Shown here one piece after another: positions 41,245 to 51,101 of a stretch of DNA of 64,000 nt. The translations under genes and the position numbers were made by a program. Origin of the DNA: Polyangiaceae bacterium (lineage in GTDB: Bacteria; Myxococcota_A; Polyangia; Polyangiales; Polyangiaceae); contig JAICTZ010000008.1 of the NCBI GenBank assembly GCA_025936115.1, forward strand, positions 124,001 to 188,000, written 5' to 3'. Within the stretch, counting starts at the first letter, position 1. Each line of letters starts with the position of its first letter. Below the pieces are notes generated by a model. That model searched no databases and had not been told where the DNA came from. It saw nothing but the letters and a program-made list of their open reading frames with translations.

Positions 41245-42741
41245 TCAAGCCGCGTTCGCGACGCTCGCGTCGGCCGGCGGGCGCACGGATTCGGGCGCGG
41301 CGGCGACCGGCCGCCCGAGCTGCTCTTTCACGACCAGTGCCGCGACGTAGCCGTACCCGAGCGCGAACAGACACGTGAACGGCAACGCGAGCCAGTGCCC
41401 CGTCTCGAAAGCGGCAACGATGCTCGCGAGCGAAATGAAACCGAGGCCGAGCTCGGCGAGCGGCAACTTGGAAACCTGCCGGTAACGCCCGCGGGCCTCG
41501 CCGCGCTTGGGTGTGCGCACGAACTCGCCGGCCATGTTCGAGAGGCCGTCGAACACCGCCGCCGTGAGGTGCGGCGCGAGCCCGGCCCCGAGCGCGATGA
41601 CGGCCGGCAGCTTCACGACGGCGCTCCACATCGAGCGCCCGCGCGCTCGCTCGGCCATGCCGTAGAACGCTGCAAGCGAGCCGGTCGCGCCCATGCAGAG
41701 CGGCAGATCGACGAGCAGGATGGCGCGATAGCTCGTCGCCGGCAAGCACACGAGCGCCGGCAAGAGCATCAGCGTGAGCAGCACGGTCGCCGGATACGCG
41801 AGGTGCGGCAGCATGTGGAACGCCGCCTCGATGCGTTTGGCGAGGCCGACCTCGGCCGTGACCACCGTGCCGAGGAGCTTACGCGCCGTCTGCACCGTGC
41901 CCTTGGCCCAGCGAAACTGCTGCGCACGAAACGCGCACATATCCTCGGGCAACTCCGCGGGCGTGATCACGTCGGCGCGATACACGAAACGCCAGCCGGC
42001 GAGCTGCGCGCGGTACGAAAGGTCGAGATCCTCGGTGAGCGTGTCGTGTTGCCAGCCGCCAGCATCACGGATGGCCTTGGCGCGCCAGATGCCGCCCGTG
42101 CCCGAGAAGTTGAAGAAGCACCCCGACGCGTAGCGCGCGCGATTTTCGACCAGGTGATGGCCGTCGAGCATCAGCGCCTGCACGCTCGTGAGCAGACTGT
42201 GGTCGCGATTGGCGTGGCCCCAGCGCGTCTGCACCATGCCGACCTCGGGGTTCGAGAAATGCCCGACGACGTCCCTCAAGAACGAGGGCTGCGGCACGAA
42301 GTCGGCGTCGAACATCGCGACGAGCTCGCCGCGCGCGAACTTCAGCCCGTAATCGAGGGCGCCCGCTTTGTAGCCGTGACGGCTCGGCCGGCGCACGTAG
42401 CTCACGTCGATGCCCTGTCGCTTCAGTTCCTCGACCGCCGCGCGCGCAATTGCCGCCGTCTCGTCGGTCGAATCGTCGAGCACCTGGATCTCGAGCGCTT
42501 CGCGCGGGTAATCCATGGCGCCCGTCGCGAGGATCAGACGCCGCGCCACGGTCGCCTCGTTGTAGAGCGGCAACTGAATCGTGACCGTCGGCAGCGACGC
42601 CGGCAGGCGCGGCGTGCTCTCGAGTCGCGCGAGCTTTTTCGCGTAGACGCGACACTGCCAGGCCAGGTGGGCGCGATGCGCGCCGTAACTGCAGAGCAGA
42701 ATCAGGACGAGCGCGTAGGGGATCAGCAGCAGCCAGGCCAT
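41245..42741 (-). CDS. Processive family 2 glycosyltransferase (CslA/cellulose-synthase-like)
   Basis: A 498-residue membrane glycosyltransferase. One N-terminal helix (residues 3-20), a cytosolic GT2 domain with D89/D90 (VLDDSTDET), DAD at 145-147, TED at 236-238 and QQFRW at 274-278, then four or five C-terminal helices. The D,D,D,QXXRW set marks processive beta-glycan synthases; the sequence is closest to the CslA-like mannan/glucomannan type as far as I can judge. It would use nucleotide sugars to make and extrude an exopolysaccharide. It stands alone between ihfA and a protein kinase gene. Confidence 0.92.
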   Translation of the reverse strand: MAWLLLIPYALVLILLCSYGAHRAHLAWQCRVYAKKLARLESTPRLPASLPTVTIQLPLYNEATVARRLILATGAMDYPREALEIQVLDDSTDETAAIARAAVEELKRQGIDVSYVRRPSRHGYKAGALDYGLKFARGELVAMFDADFVPQPSFLRDVVGHFSNPEVGMVQTRWGHANRDHSLLTSVQALMLDGHHLVENRARYASGCFFNFSGTGGIWRAKAIRDAGGWQHDTLTEDLDLSYRAQLAGWRFVYRADVITPAELPEDMCAFRAQQFRWAKGTVQTARKLLGTVVTAEVGLAKRIEAAFHMLPHLAYPATVLLTLMLLPALVCLPATSYRAILLVDLPLCMGATGSLAAFYGMAERARGRSMWSAVVKLPAVIALGAGLAPHLTAAVFDGLSNMAGEFVRTPKRGEARGRYRQVSKLPLAELGLGFISLASIVAAFETGHWLALPFTCLFALGYGYVAALVVKEQLGRPVAAAPESVRPPADASVANAA

Positions 42742-42873
42742 CCGTTCAGCGAGTTACCACCGACCCGCCGGCCGAATGTCACACAACTGTAAATCGTTGC
42801 AGCTTGATGTCGATCGACGCCCGTCAACAGCCAGTAAAAGCGGCAGATCGCCTCGAAATCGAGGCGCCCGTGC

Positions 42874-44370
42874 TCAAAACCCGATGTCGCTGACCGGCTT
42901 TGGCGCGGGGTTTTCAGCCGCGGGAGCGGCGGCTTTCGGTTTCGTCGCGTGAGCCGGCAGCGAACGGTGAGCGCTCGGGGGCAGCGGCTGCGTTGCGGCG
43001 AGGGGCGGCAGCGTGGCGACCGGAGCGCCGGCAACGGTCGCGGGCGGCGCCGCGGTCGCGCTCGCGGGAGCAACCGGTTCAGCCACCGCGACGTGCGGCA
43101 CCGGCTCGACGACGGCCGCGCTCGGTAGCGCTGGGGGAGCAGCTTTCGGCGCGGCGGTCGCGACGTCCGGAGCTCCCGTCGCAAGCGGTGCTTCGCTCCT
43201 GCCGAACCCTTTGACGAGCACGCCGATGCCGATGCCGAGGACCGCGAAGGCCGCGAGGGCGGCGACGATGACGGCGCTCTTCGTCGGTTTGGTGCTCGGT
43301 GCGGGCGTCTGCGTGATGGGAGCGCCGGTTTGAACCGTGGCAGGCGTGAGCGCCGGCGAAGGCGTCGTGGCCGCGAACGGACTGTTTTGGAGCGGTACGC
43401 GCCCTGGCATCGGCGAGGTGCGAGGCGGTAGCGCGTCGAGCGCGAGCTGTTCGCCGGAGTTCGGCGTGAGCGGCGCCGTGAGCCCGCACACGTTCGCGAG
43501 CGCGCGCCCGAGCTCCATGGCGCTCTGAAAACGCGACTCCGGCTCCCGCCCGAGCGCATGCAGCAGCCAGGCGTCGAATGCCGGCGGCAAATCGGGTGCG
43601 ACCGACGACGGGACGGGGATCGGTGCCGTACAGAGCTTGACGAGCACGTCACCGACGGCTTCGCCCTCGAACGGCAGGCGACCCGTCATGCAGCGGTACG
43701 CGATGACACCGACCGACCACAGATCCGCCCGGTAGTCGACGCTGCGCAGGCCGCGCGCCTGTTCGGGGCTCATGTAATAGGGCGTGCCGAGCACCGAGCC
43801 CGTGCGCGTCGCCGACGACGAGGTCGTCGACGCGTCCGTAAACTTCGCGATGCCGAAATCCACGACCTTCGCGACGTCGGCACCGTCCTCGTCGTCCCAA
43901 ACCAAAAATACATTTTCGGGCTTGAGATCGCGGTGAACGATGCCTGCCGCGTGCGCCTTCGCGAGCCCGCGGCAGACCATGCCGACGATGCGCGCCGTGT
44001 CCTTGGGCGCCAGGCGGCCCAGCCGATCGAGCCTGCGATCGAGGGGCTCGCCGTCGAGGAACTCCATGACGATGAAGGGCCGGCCGTCGTCCATCAGCCC
44101 GTGGTCATAGACTTCGACGACGTGCTTGCTCCGGAGCGCGGCCGCTGCGCGCGCTTCGTTTTCGAAACGATGGCGTGCTTCCGCGCTGTCGACGTGCTCG
44201 GCGTCGATGAACTTGACGGCGACCTTGGTGCCGAGCGTCGTGTGCACGCCCGCCCAGACGGAGCCCATACCGCCGCGGCCGAGCAAGCTCGTCAGCCGGT
44301 ATTTGCCGGCCACGAGGGCAGACGGCATCTGAGCCGTCGGACCACTGGACTCACCCACAGACACTCGCAC
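42874..44370 (-). CDS. Hanks-type serine/threonine protein kinase with transmembrane segment
   Basis: A 498-residue receptor-like kinase. The catalytic domain spans about residues 24-285: Gly-loop LLGRGGMGSVWAG, ATP-binding Lys53 (VAVKFID), HRDLKPEN with Asp148, DFG at 171-173 and the activation-segment ending GTPYYMSPEQARG. A Pro/Thr-rich juxtamembrane region and one membrane helix near residues 363-383 (SAVIVAALAAFAVLGIGIGV) are followed by an Ala/Pro-rich extracytoplasmic tail. GTG start; a downstream ATG at codon 15 is possible. Such kinases regulate myxobacterial development and envelope processes. Confidence 0.94.
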   Translation of the reverse strand: MRVSVGESSGPTAQMPSALVAGKYRLTSLLGRGGMGSVWAGVHTTLGTKVAVKFIDAEHVDSAEARHRFENEARAAAALRSKHVVEVYDHGLMDDGRPFIVMEFLDGEPLDRRLDRLGRLAPKDTARIVGMVCRGLAKAHAAGIVHRDLKPENVFLVWDDEDGADVAKVVDFGIAKFTDASTTSSSATRTGSVLGTPYYMSPEQARGLRSVDYRADLWSVGVIAYRCMTGRLPFEGEAVGDVLVKLCTAPIPVPSSVAPDLPPAFDAWLLHALGREPESRFQSAMELGRALANVCGLTAPLTPNSGEQLALDALPPRTSPMPGRVPLQNSPFAATTPSPALTPATVQTGAPITQTPAPSTKPTKSAVIVAALAAFAVLGIGIGVLVKGFGRSEAPLATGAPDVATAAPKAAPPALPSAAVVEPVPHVAVAEPVAPASATAAPPATVAGAPVATLPPLAATQPLPPSAHRSLPAHATKPKAAAPAAENPAPKPVSDIGF

Positions 44371-44792
44371 GAAGGTAACTTGCCTCGTTCCTTAACGCTA
44401 GCCGCTCGAGCCGACCGCCCCGAGTGCTCGGAGCAAGCGGATCACCCCGGATCTCTGAGCGATAACGGCTTCCGCCACGTTTCCTTACACGGCCGTCGAC
44501 GCCGCAGACTCAACTTTAAGTGGGTCGGCGGGGCCCCAGCCCCGCCTCCTTTCGCGCGGGTCCGGCTCGCCTCCGACTCCCCTCCTTTCGCGCGAGTCCG
44601 GCTCGCCTTCGACTCCCCTCCTTTCGCGCGGGTCCGCCTTGCTTCCGACTCGCCTCGTTTCGCGGGGTTGCGAATGGGCTCGTGCTCGGGTTCCGGCTTG
44701 GCTCCTTTCGGGGGTCGGGCTCGCCTGCTTTCGCGCTGTTCGGCGGGTTTCGCGGGGAGGCGAGCGGCTCTGGTGGTAACGAGGGAGCCCCG
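44371..44792. other. 422-bp intergenic region between a kinase gene and polA
   Basis: Divergent gap that must contain promoters for the minus-strand kinase and plus-strand polA. Its right half holds a 36-bp tandem repeat (listed separately). The left ~170 bp shows no feature I can name. GAGGGAG about six bases before 44793 is a good ribosome-binding site for polA. Confidence 0.5.
44545..44652 (+). repeat. 36-bp tandem repeat, three copies, upstream of polA
   Basis: Units at 44545-44580, 44581-44616 and 44617-44652 all begin CCTC(C)TTTCGCGCG and end with CCGACTC or CGACTCC; they differ at only a few positions. Degenerate TTTCGCG-containing copies continue to about 44755. The unit is a multiple of three and stays open in the polA frame (SFRAGPARLRLP repeated), but the ribosome-binding site and PIN-domain start argue that it is untranslated. 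Confidence 0.85.
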
Positions 44793-47606
44793 ATGGCGAC
44801 TGCCCTCTTTCCAGTCGGCGCACCCGACGTGCTCTACATCGTCGATCTGTCGAGCTACGTGCTGCGCGCGTATCACGCGATCGCGCCGCTCCAGAGCCCG
44901 TCGGGCGAGCCAACGCAGGCGGTTCACGGGACCGTCACGATGCTCGAGCGGCTCGTGCGCGAGCGTAAGCCCGTGCTTTTCGCCGTCGCGATGGACTCCG
45001 GTCGCGACACGTTTCGGCGGGATATCTACGCCGAGTACAAAGCGCACCGCCCGCCGGCGCCCGCCGACCTCGCCTCCCAATTCCAACGCTGCGAGGACAT
45101 CGTGCGCGCGTTCTCGATGGCGTGCCTCAAGCAGAACCGCGTCGAGGCCGACGACCTCATCGCCACGGCCGTTCGGCACGGCCGCGAGCAATCGCTCCGT
45201 ACGGTCATCGTCGCCTCCGACAAGGATCTGATGCAGCTCGTCGCTGACGACGTGATCATGTGGGACACCATGCGCGACCGCGTGATTGGCCCGGCCGAGG
45301 TCGTGGAGCGCTTCGGCGTCGAGGTCGCGCAAGTCGCCGATTTGCTCGCGCTCATGGGGGACACCTCGGACAATATCCCGGGCGTGCCGCACGTGGGGCC
45401 CAAGACCGCGCGCGAGCTCTTGAACGCCTACGGCTCGTTGCAGGGCATCTACGACAACCTCGCGCAGATCAAGCGCAAAGGTTTACGCGACAACCTCGAG
45501 GCACATCGCGAGCAAGCGTTTTTGAGCCGTAAGCTCGTGGCGCTCAAGGACGACTGCGAAGTGAACCTCGCGCGCGAGCGACTCATCTGGTCGGGCCGTG
45601 ACTACGCGACGCTCCGGCGAATTTACGCCGATCTCGGCCTCACGCGCCAAGCCGCGCAGCTCGAAGCCGAAGAGGCGGCGCGCGTTGCGGCGAGCGGTGC
45701 GAACACCACGACCAGCGCGAACACCACGACCAGCGCGAGCGCCGCGAGCGCCGGCCTGACGACAGGGTCCGCCGCGCAGAACGGCGCCCCGGCGGTCGTC
45801 GTCGCCGCGCCGCCCGGCGAGTACCGCGTCGTCACCGAGCTCGCCGAGCTCAATCGGCTGCTCGACGAAGCGCGCGCCGCCGGCCGCATGGCGCTCGAGC
45901 TCGCCGTCGAGCCGCCGTCCTCCCTGCGGGGCGACCTCATCGGCGTGGGTGTCGCCATCGCGCCGGGACGCGGCGCGTACGTCCCCCTCGCCCACCGTTA
46001 CGTCGGCGCGCCGAAACAGCTCGCGCAAGCCGACGTGCTCGCCGCGCTCGCGCCGCTCCTCGCCGACGAGCGCATCGCTAAAATCGCGCTCGACTTGAAG
46101 CGGGTCGGCGTGACGACCTCGCGCCTCGGCGCGCCGCTGGAAGGTTTCGATTTCGACGCGGCGCTCGCGAGCTACCTCTTGGATCCCGAAGCGCGCCATG
46201 ATCGCTCCTCGCTCGCCGAACGCGAGCTCGGCATCCGCGCCCGGGAAGTCGACGAGCTCACGGGTCGCGGCCGAGGCAAAAAGATCGGCTTCGACGAGCT
46301 CACGTGCGAGGAGGCGGCGGGCTTCACGGCCGAGAGCGCGGATTTTGCGCTGCGTCTCGCCGAGCACCTGCGGCCACGGCTCGCCGACGCGAGCCTCGAG
46401 CGCTTGTTCAACGAGCTCGAGGTGCCGCTCGCGCGTCAGCTCGTGGACCTCGAGCTCGCGGGCGTTCTGATCGATACCGACGTGCTCGGCGCGCTGCGGC
46501 AAGACTGCGAGAGCGAAATCGCACGGCTCGAACGCGAAGCGCACCGCGCCGCGGGCCACGAGTTCAACGTGAACTCGCCACGTCAGCTCGAAACGATCCT
46601 GTTCGACGAGCTCGGGCTCAAGCCGCTCAAGCGCACGAAAACGTCACGCTCGACCGACGCCGAGACGCTCGAAGCCCTGAGCGAAGCGCACGAGCTCGCG
46701 GGCATCATCCTCGAAATCCGACAGATCTCGAAGCTGAAGGGCACGTACATCGATGCTCTGCCGGCACTCGTTTATCCGAAGACCGGCCGCGTCCACACGA
46801 GCTGGGAGCAAACCGTCGCCGCGACGGGCCGCCTGTCGTCGACCGACCCGAACCTTCAAAATATCCCGATCCGCACCGCGCTCGGCCGTAAAATCCGCGC
46901 CGCGTTCGTGCCGCCGCCCGGCATGACCCTCGTGAGCGCCGACTACTCGCAGATCGAGCTCCGGCTGCTCGCGCATCTGTCGCAAGATCCCGTGCTGCTC
47001 GACGCGTTTCGCACGGGCCAAGACATTCATCAGCGCACCGCGATGGAAGTCTTCGAGCTGACGACCGAGCAGGTCGAGCGCGAACACCGGACGCGCGCCA
47101 AGGCCGTGAACTTCGGCATCATTTACGGCCAAGGTGAGAGCGGGCTCGCCAAGGTGCTCGGCATCGCGCGCGCCGAGGCGGCGCGCTACATCGCGGCGTA
47201 TTTTCAGCGCTACGAAGGCGTACGCCGCTTCATGAACCAGACGCTCGAGCACGCGCGCGCGAGCGAATCGGTGCGGAGCCTACTCGGGCGGCGCCGACTC
47301 GTGCCCGCGATCCGGAGCGGCAATCGCGCCGAGCGCCTCGCGGCAGAGCGCGTCGCGATGAACATGCCGATTCAGGGTAGCGCGGCCGACGTCTTGAAGC
47401 TCGCCATGCTGGCGCTCAGAAAGCCCCCCACGCCCGGCGCGCGCATGATCCTCACCGTTCACGACGAGCTCGTGTTCGAGGTACCGGAAGCGGAAGTCGA
47501 AGCGGCCAAGGAGCAGATCCGCACGGCGATGACGCAGGTGCTCGAGCTCGCCGTGCCGCTCGTCGTCGACGTGGGCAGCGGCAAGGATTGGAACGCCGCG
47601 CACTGA
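44793..47606 (+). CDS. polA: DNA polymerase I with apparently inactive 3'-5' exonuclease domain
   Basis: A 937-residue polymerase. Residues ~10-290 are the 5'-3' exonuclease/flap domain (LYIVDLSSYVLRAYHA, VEADDLIATA, LMGDTSDNIPGVPHVGPKTA). A Thr/Ser/Ala linker follows, then the 3'-5' exonuclease fold (about 345-535), where the metal ligands look lost: ALELAVEP for the DXE motif, ALDLKRVG for the N-K-Y-D motif and FTAESADF for Y-A-A-E-D. The polymerase domain is intact: DYSQIELRLLAHLS near residue 717, RTRAKAVNFGIIYGQ, and VHDELVFEV near residue 890. It acts in repair and Okazaki fragment processing. Start chosen at MATALFPV by RBS and family fit. Confidence 0.95.
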   Translation: MATALFPVGAPDVLYIVDLSSYVLRAYHAIAPLQSPSGEPTQAVHGTVTMLERLVRERKPVLFAVAMDSGRDTFRRDIYAEYKAHRPPAPADLASQFQRCEDIVRAFSMACLKQNRVEADDLIATAVRHGREQSLRTVIVASDKDLMQLVADDVIMWDTMRDRVIGPAEVVERFGVEVAQVADLLALMGDTSDNIPGVPHVGPKTARELLNAYGSLQGIYDNLAQIKRKGLRDNLEAHREQAFLSRKLVALKDDCEVNLARERLIWSGRDYATLRRIYADLGLTRQAAQLEAEEAARVAASGANTTTSANTTTSASAASAGLTTGSAAQNGAPAVVVAAPPGEYRVVTELAELNRLLDEARAAGRMALELAVEPPSSLRGDLIGVGVAIAPGRGAYVPLAHRYVGAPKQLAQADVLAALAPLLADERIAKIALDLKRVGVTTSRLGAPLEGFDFDAALASYLLDPEARHDRSSLAERELGIRAREVDELTGRGRGKKIGFDELTCEEAAGFTAESADFALRLAEHLRPRLADASLERLFNELEVPLARQLVDLELAGVLIDTDVLGALRQDCESEIARLEREAHRAAGHEFNVNSPRQLETILFDELGLKPLKRTKTSRSTDAETLEALSEAHELAGIILEIRQISKLKGTYIDALPALVYPKTGRVHTSWEQTVAATGRLSSTDPNLQNIPIRTALGRKIRAAFVPPPGMTLVSADYSQIELRLLAHLSQDPVLLDAFRTGQDIHQRTAMEVFELTTEQVEREHRTRAKAVNFGIIYGQGESGLAKVLGIARAEAARYIAAYFQRYEGVRRFMNQTLEHARASESVRSLLGRRRLVPAIRSGNRAERLAAERVAMNMPIQGSAADVLKLAMLALRKPPTPGARMILTVHDELVFEVPEAEVEAAKEQIRTAMTQVLELAVPLVVDVGSGKDWNAAH

Positions 47607-47609
47607 CGC

Positions 47610-48944
47610 TCACGCCACGAGCACGAACACCAGATCGCTCACGTTCGTGCCCGTCGGGCCGGTGATGATCAAGTCGCCGAGCGGCGCGAAGAATCGATAC
47701 GCGTCGTTGTTCGCGAGGTGGCGCGCCGCTTCGAGACCGAGCGCGCGGCCGCGCCGGACGCTCTCGCCCGACGCCACGGCGCCGGCCGCGTCGGTCGGCC
47801 CGTCCCTGCCGTCCGTGCCGAAGGCGCTCACGAGCACGTGCGGCACGCCGTCCAAAGCCAGCGCGGCCGCAAGCGCGAGCTCCTGGTTGCGCCCGCCGAG
47901 TCCGCCGCCACGCACGTGGACGGTCGTTTCGCCGCCGAGCACGAGGCAACCCGGCCGGCTCACGGGACGGCCCTGCTCACTGACTTCGCGAGCGCGCGCC
48001 GCGATGAGCTGCGCGACTTCACGCGCTTCCCCGGCGAGCCGCGTCGTCAGCAGGAGCGCGTGAAAACCGAGCGCACGCGCGGCGTCGGTTGCCGCTTCTG
48101 CCGCGACCCGATTGCTGCCGATGACGGCGTAGTGGCTCCGCTCGAACAGCGGGGCACCCGGTTTCGGCGTTTCCGGATGCGCGCCCGCACGACCCTGTTC
48201 GAGGCGTTCGAGGACGCGTGGCGGCAGCATGTCCTTCAAGCCGTGCCGCTCGACGACGTCGAGCGCGTCTGCAAACGTCGTCGCGTCGGCGACGCTCGGA
48301 CCGGAGGCGATGGCGGACGGCTCGTCACCGATGACGTCGCTCAGCGAAAGCGTCACGAGCGTCGCTCCGCGCGCCCGGCGCGCGAAGCCGCCGCCCTTGA
48401 GTGCGTCGACGTGCTTGCGCACGGCGTTGACCTCCTCGATGGTCGCGCCCGAGCGCAAGAGGACGTCCGTCGTCACGCGGAGCTCGTCGAGAGTGAGCTC
48501 ACCCGCCGGCAGCGCGACGAGGGCGGAGGCGCCGCCCGAGAGCGCGACGAGCACGAGATCGTCGGCGTTCACGCGCTCCAAGAACGCGGCGACGGCGCGC
48601 CCTGCCGCGAGCGAGCGCTCGTCCGGAAGGGGATGGCTCGCCTCGAGCACCTGCACGTGCGCGCTGAGCGGCAACCCCGTTCGAGGCTCGTTGGTCACCA
48701 CGAGACCGCCTGCCAGCCGCTCGCCGAGGAGCTCGACCAGCGCGCTCGACATCGCGCTGCTGGCCTTACCCATGCCGACGAGCCAGACGCGCGCAAAGGC
48801 GGCAAGCTCGTAGACGCGCCCAGCCACTTCGAGCCGTCCGCGCTCGAGGTGGACCGCACGGGCGACGGCGAGCCCGGGATCCACCGCCGCGAGCGCGGCC
48901 TCGCGAAGCCTGCGCGCTACCGAGTACAGGTCGAGTCCCGTCAT
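47610..48944 (-). CDS. Glycerate 2-kinase (MOFRL family)
   Basis: A 444-residue enzyme of the GckA/TtuD type, which phosphorylates D-glycerate to 2-phosphoglycerate. Motifs: VGMGKASSAMSSALVE and TNEPRTGLPLSAHVQV, ASHPLPDERS, VALSGGASALVALP in the N-terminal domain, and LGGETTVHVRGGGLGGRNQE and SAFGTDGRDGPTDAAGAVA in the MOFRL-type C-terminal part. Length is usual. With the glycine cleavage genes at 12-15 kb it could be part of glycine/serine/glycerate metabolism, but the two loci are 33 kb apart. Its stop is three bases from the polA stop. Confidence 0.93.
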   Translation of the reverse strand: MTGLDLYSVARRLREAALAAVDPGLAVARAVHLERGRLEVAGRVYELAAFARVWLVGMGKASSAMSSALVELLGERLAGGLVVTNEPRTGLPLSAHVQVLEASHPLPDERSLAAGRAVAAFLERVNADDLVLVALSGGASALVALPAGELTLDELRVTTDVLLRSGATIEEVNAVRKHVDALKGGGFARRARGATLVTLSLSDVIGDEPSAIASGPSVADATTFADALDVVERHGLKDMLPPRVLERLEQGRAGAHPETPKPGAPLFERSHYAVIGSNRVAAEAATDAARALGFHALLLTTRLAGEAREVAQLIAARAREVSEQGRPVSRPGCLVLGGETTVHVRGGGLGGRNQELALAAALALDGVPHVLVSAFGTDGRDGPTDAAGAVASGESVRRGRALGLEAARHLANNDAYRFFAPLGDLIITGPTGTNVSDLVFVLVA

Positions 48945-49054
48945 CCCGGGCCGATTCTAGCGTGTTGGCGGCCCCGTTCCGCCTGCGCACGCGGGGACTC
49001 GAATGCACGCGTGAGCGTTGCTAAGGTCCCTGCCCCCCGAAGAGGTACACAGGG

Positions 49055-50974
49055 ATGAGCGACACGGTCGAACGTCACGAATTTCAGGCAGAAGTAAAGC
49101 AGCTCTTGGACCTCATGGTCCATTCGCTCTACTCGGACAAGGACGTCTTCTTGCGCGAGCTCGTCTCGAACGCATCGGACGCTCTCGACAAGCTGCGCTT
49201 CGAGCGGCTGACCCAACCCGAGCTGGGCGGCCCGGACGAGCTCGCCATCCGACTCGAACCGAACCCCGCCGCGCGCACGCTCTCGATCGCCGACAACGGC
49301 ATCGGCATGACGCGCGACGAAATCGTCAAAAACCTGGGCACCATCGCCAAGAGCGGCACGAAGGAATTCTTGTCGGCCGTGCGTGAGCGCGGCGGCAAGG
49401 ACGTGCCGCCCGAGCTCATCGGGCAATTCGGCGTCGGCTTCTACTCGGCCTTCATGGTGGCGAAGAAGATCGTCGTCGTGTCGCGCCGCGCCGGCAGCGA
49501 GCAAGCCACGCGCTGGGAGTCGACCGGCGACGGCTCCTACACGCTCGGCGAGGCCGAGCGCGCGCATTCGGGCACGACCGTCACACTCGAGCTCAAGCCG
49601 CTCGACGACGAGCAAGACGGCCGCGACTACACGAACGAGCAGGTGCTGCGCCGGATCGTGAAGCGCTACTCGGACTTCGTCGCCTACCCGATCAAGCTGA
49701 GCGTCTGGAAGACTCCCGAAGGCGCAAAAGCCGGCGAAAAGGTGCTGGAAGACGTCACCTTGAACTCGATGAAGGCGATCTGGGATCGCCCGAAGAGCGA
49801 AGTCAGCGACGACGAGTACAAGGCGTTCTACCGGCACCTGTCGCACGACTGGAACGATCCGCTGCGCACTCTGCCGATCCGCCTCGAGGGCACGCTCGAA
49901 GCGTACGCGCTCCTCTACTTGCCGGCGCGCGCGCCCTTCGATCTCTACAGCCCGGAGATGAAGCGCGGCGTGGAGCTCTACGTCAAGCGCGTCTTCGTGC
50001 TCGACGAATGCAAAGACCTCGTGCCGAACTACCTGCGATTCGTGCGCGGCGTCGTCGACGCCCACGATTTGTCGCTCAACGTGTCGCGCGAGATCCTGCA
50101 AAAGGATCGTCAGATCCAGATCATCAAGAAGCAGCTCGTGAAAAAGGTGCTCGCGGCGCTCGAGGAGATGAAGCGCGAGAAACCCGAAGAGTACGCGGGC
50201 TTTTGGAGCAACTTCGGCCCGGTGCTCAAGGAAGGGCTACTCGAGCCGGGCGGCGCCGATCGCGACAAGCTGCTCGAGCTCTTGCGGGCCGAGACGACGC
50301 ACGGCACCGAGCCCACTTCGCTCGAAGAGTACGCCCTTCGCATGAAGGAAGGGCAAACCGAGATCTATTTCTTGCTCGGTCCCACCAAGGAAGCCGCGGC
50401 CCAGTCGCCGCTGCTCGAGAGCTTCCGTGCCAAGGGCTACGAGGTCCTGCTCTTCTCCGATCCGGTCGACGAGATCTGGCTCGATCACGCGCCCGAGTTC
50501 AAAGGCAAGCCGCTCAAGTCGATCGGGCGCGGCGAGGTCGAGCTCGGCACGGCCGAGGAGCGGCAGCGCGAGACCGAGGAGCTCAAGCAAAAGCAAGAGA
50601 CGTATGCCGACCTGCTGCAAGCGCTCCGCGTTCACCTGCAGGAAGAAATCAAGGAGGTGCGGCTGTCATCGCGCCTCACGTCGTCGCCCGCGTGCCTCGT
50701 GGGCGACGAGCACGACATGACACCGCGCATGCAGCGCATGCTCGAGCAACTCGGCCAAAAGGCGCCCAAAGTCACGCGCATCCTCGAGCTGAACCCGACG
50801 CACCCGCTGATCGAGAAGCTCGAGGGCGTTTTCAAGGCCGATCGCAACGATCCGCGCATCGAGCTCTACGCGAAGCTCTTGCTCGGCCAAGCGCACCTAG
50901 CCGAGTCGGGCCAAGTCCCCGACCCCGTCGCGTTCAGCAAAGTGCTCGCCGACGTGATGGTGCGCGCGAGCTAG
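49055..50974 (+). CDS. htpG: Molecular chaperone HtpG (Hsp90 family)
   Basis: A 639-residue Hsp90. The ATPase domain carries [44 protein letters not shown] and [12 protein letters not shown]; the middle domain shows [32 protein letters not shown] [15 protein letters not shown]; the C-terminal domain ends [17 protein letters not shown]. Length and motifs are normal. No CIRCE or sigma-32 promoter is visible upstream. A 31-base stretch at 50520-50550 recurs exactly at 53082-53112. Confidence 0.97.
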
Positions 50975-51101
50975 CCGCTGGGTGAAGTGGGCTTTGACGG
51001 CGGCTGCACTAGGAATTTCTCGTTCTCGGGCGGGCGCTACCTGGTTCGCACGCGTTCGGCAGAAGACCAAGGTTTTGAGGAAGCTCATGAGCGACCTCAG
51101 T

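Noticed and set aside
44545..44652. Possible CRISPR array
   Set aside because: The 36-bp units are directly adjacent with no unique spacers and no cas genes are near.
44520..44792. N-terminal extension of PolA by 91 repetitive residues from a GTG
   Set aside because: A good ribosome-binding site and the conserved PIN-domain start support 44793; the repeats look like non-coding tandem DNA.
48945..49054. Heat-shock control element (CIRCE or sigma-32 promoter) before htpG
   Set aside because: No inverted repeat of the CIRCE type and no acceptable sigma-32 -35/-10 pair found by eye.
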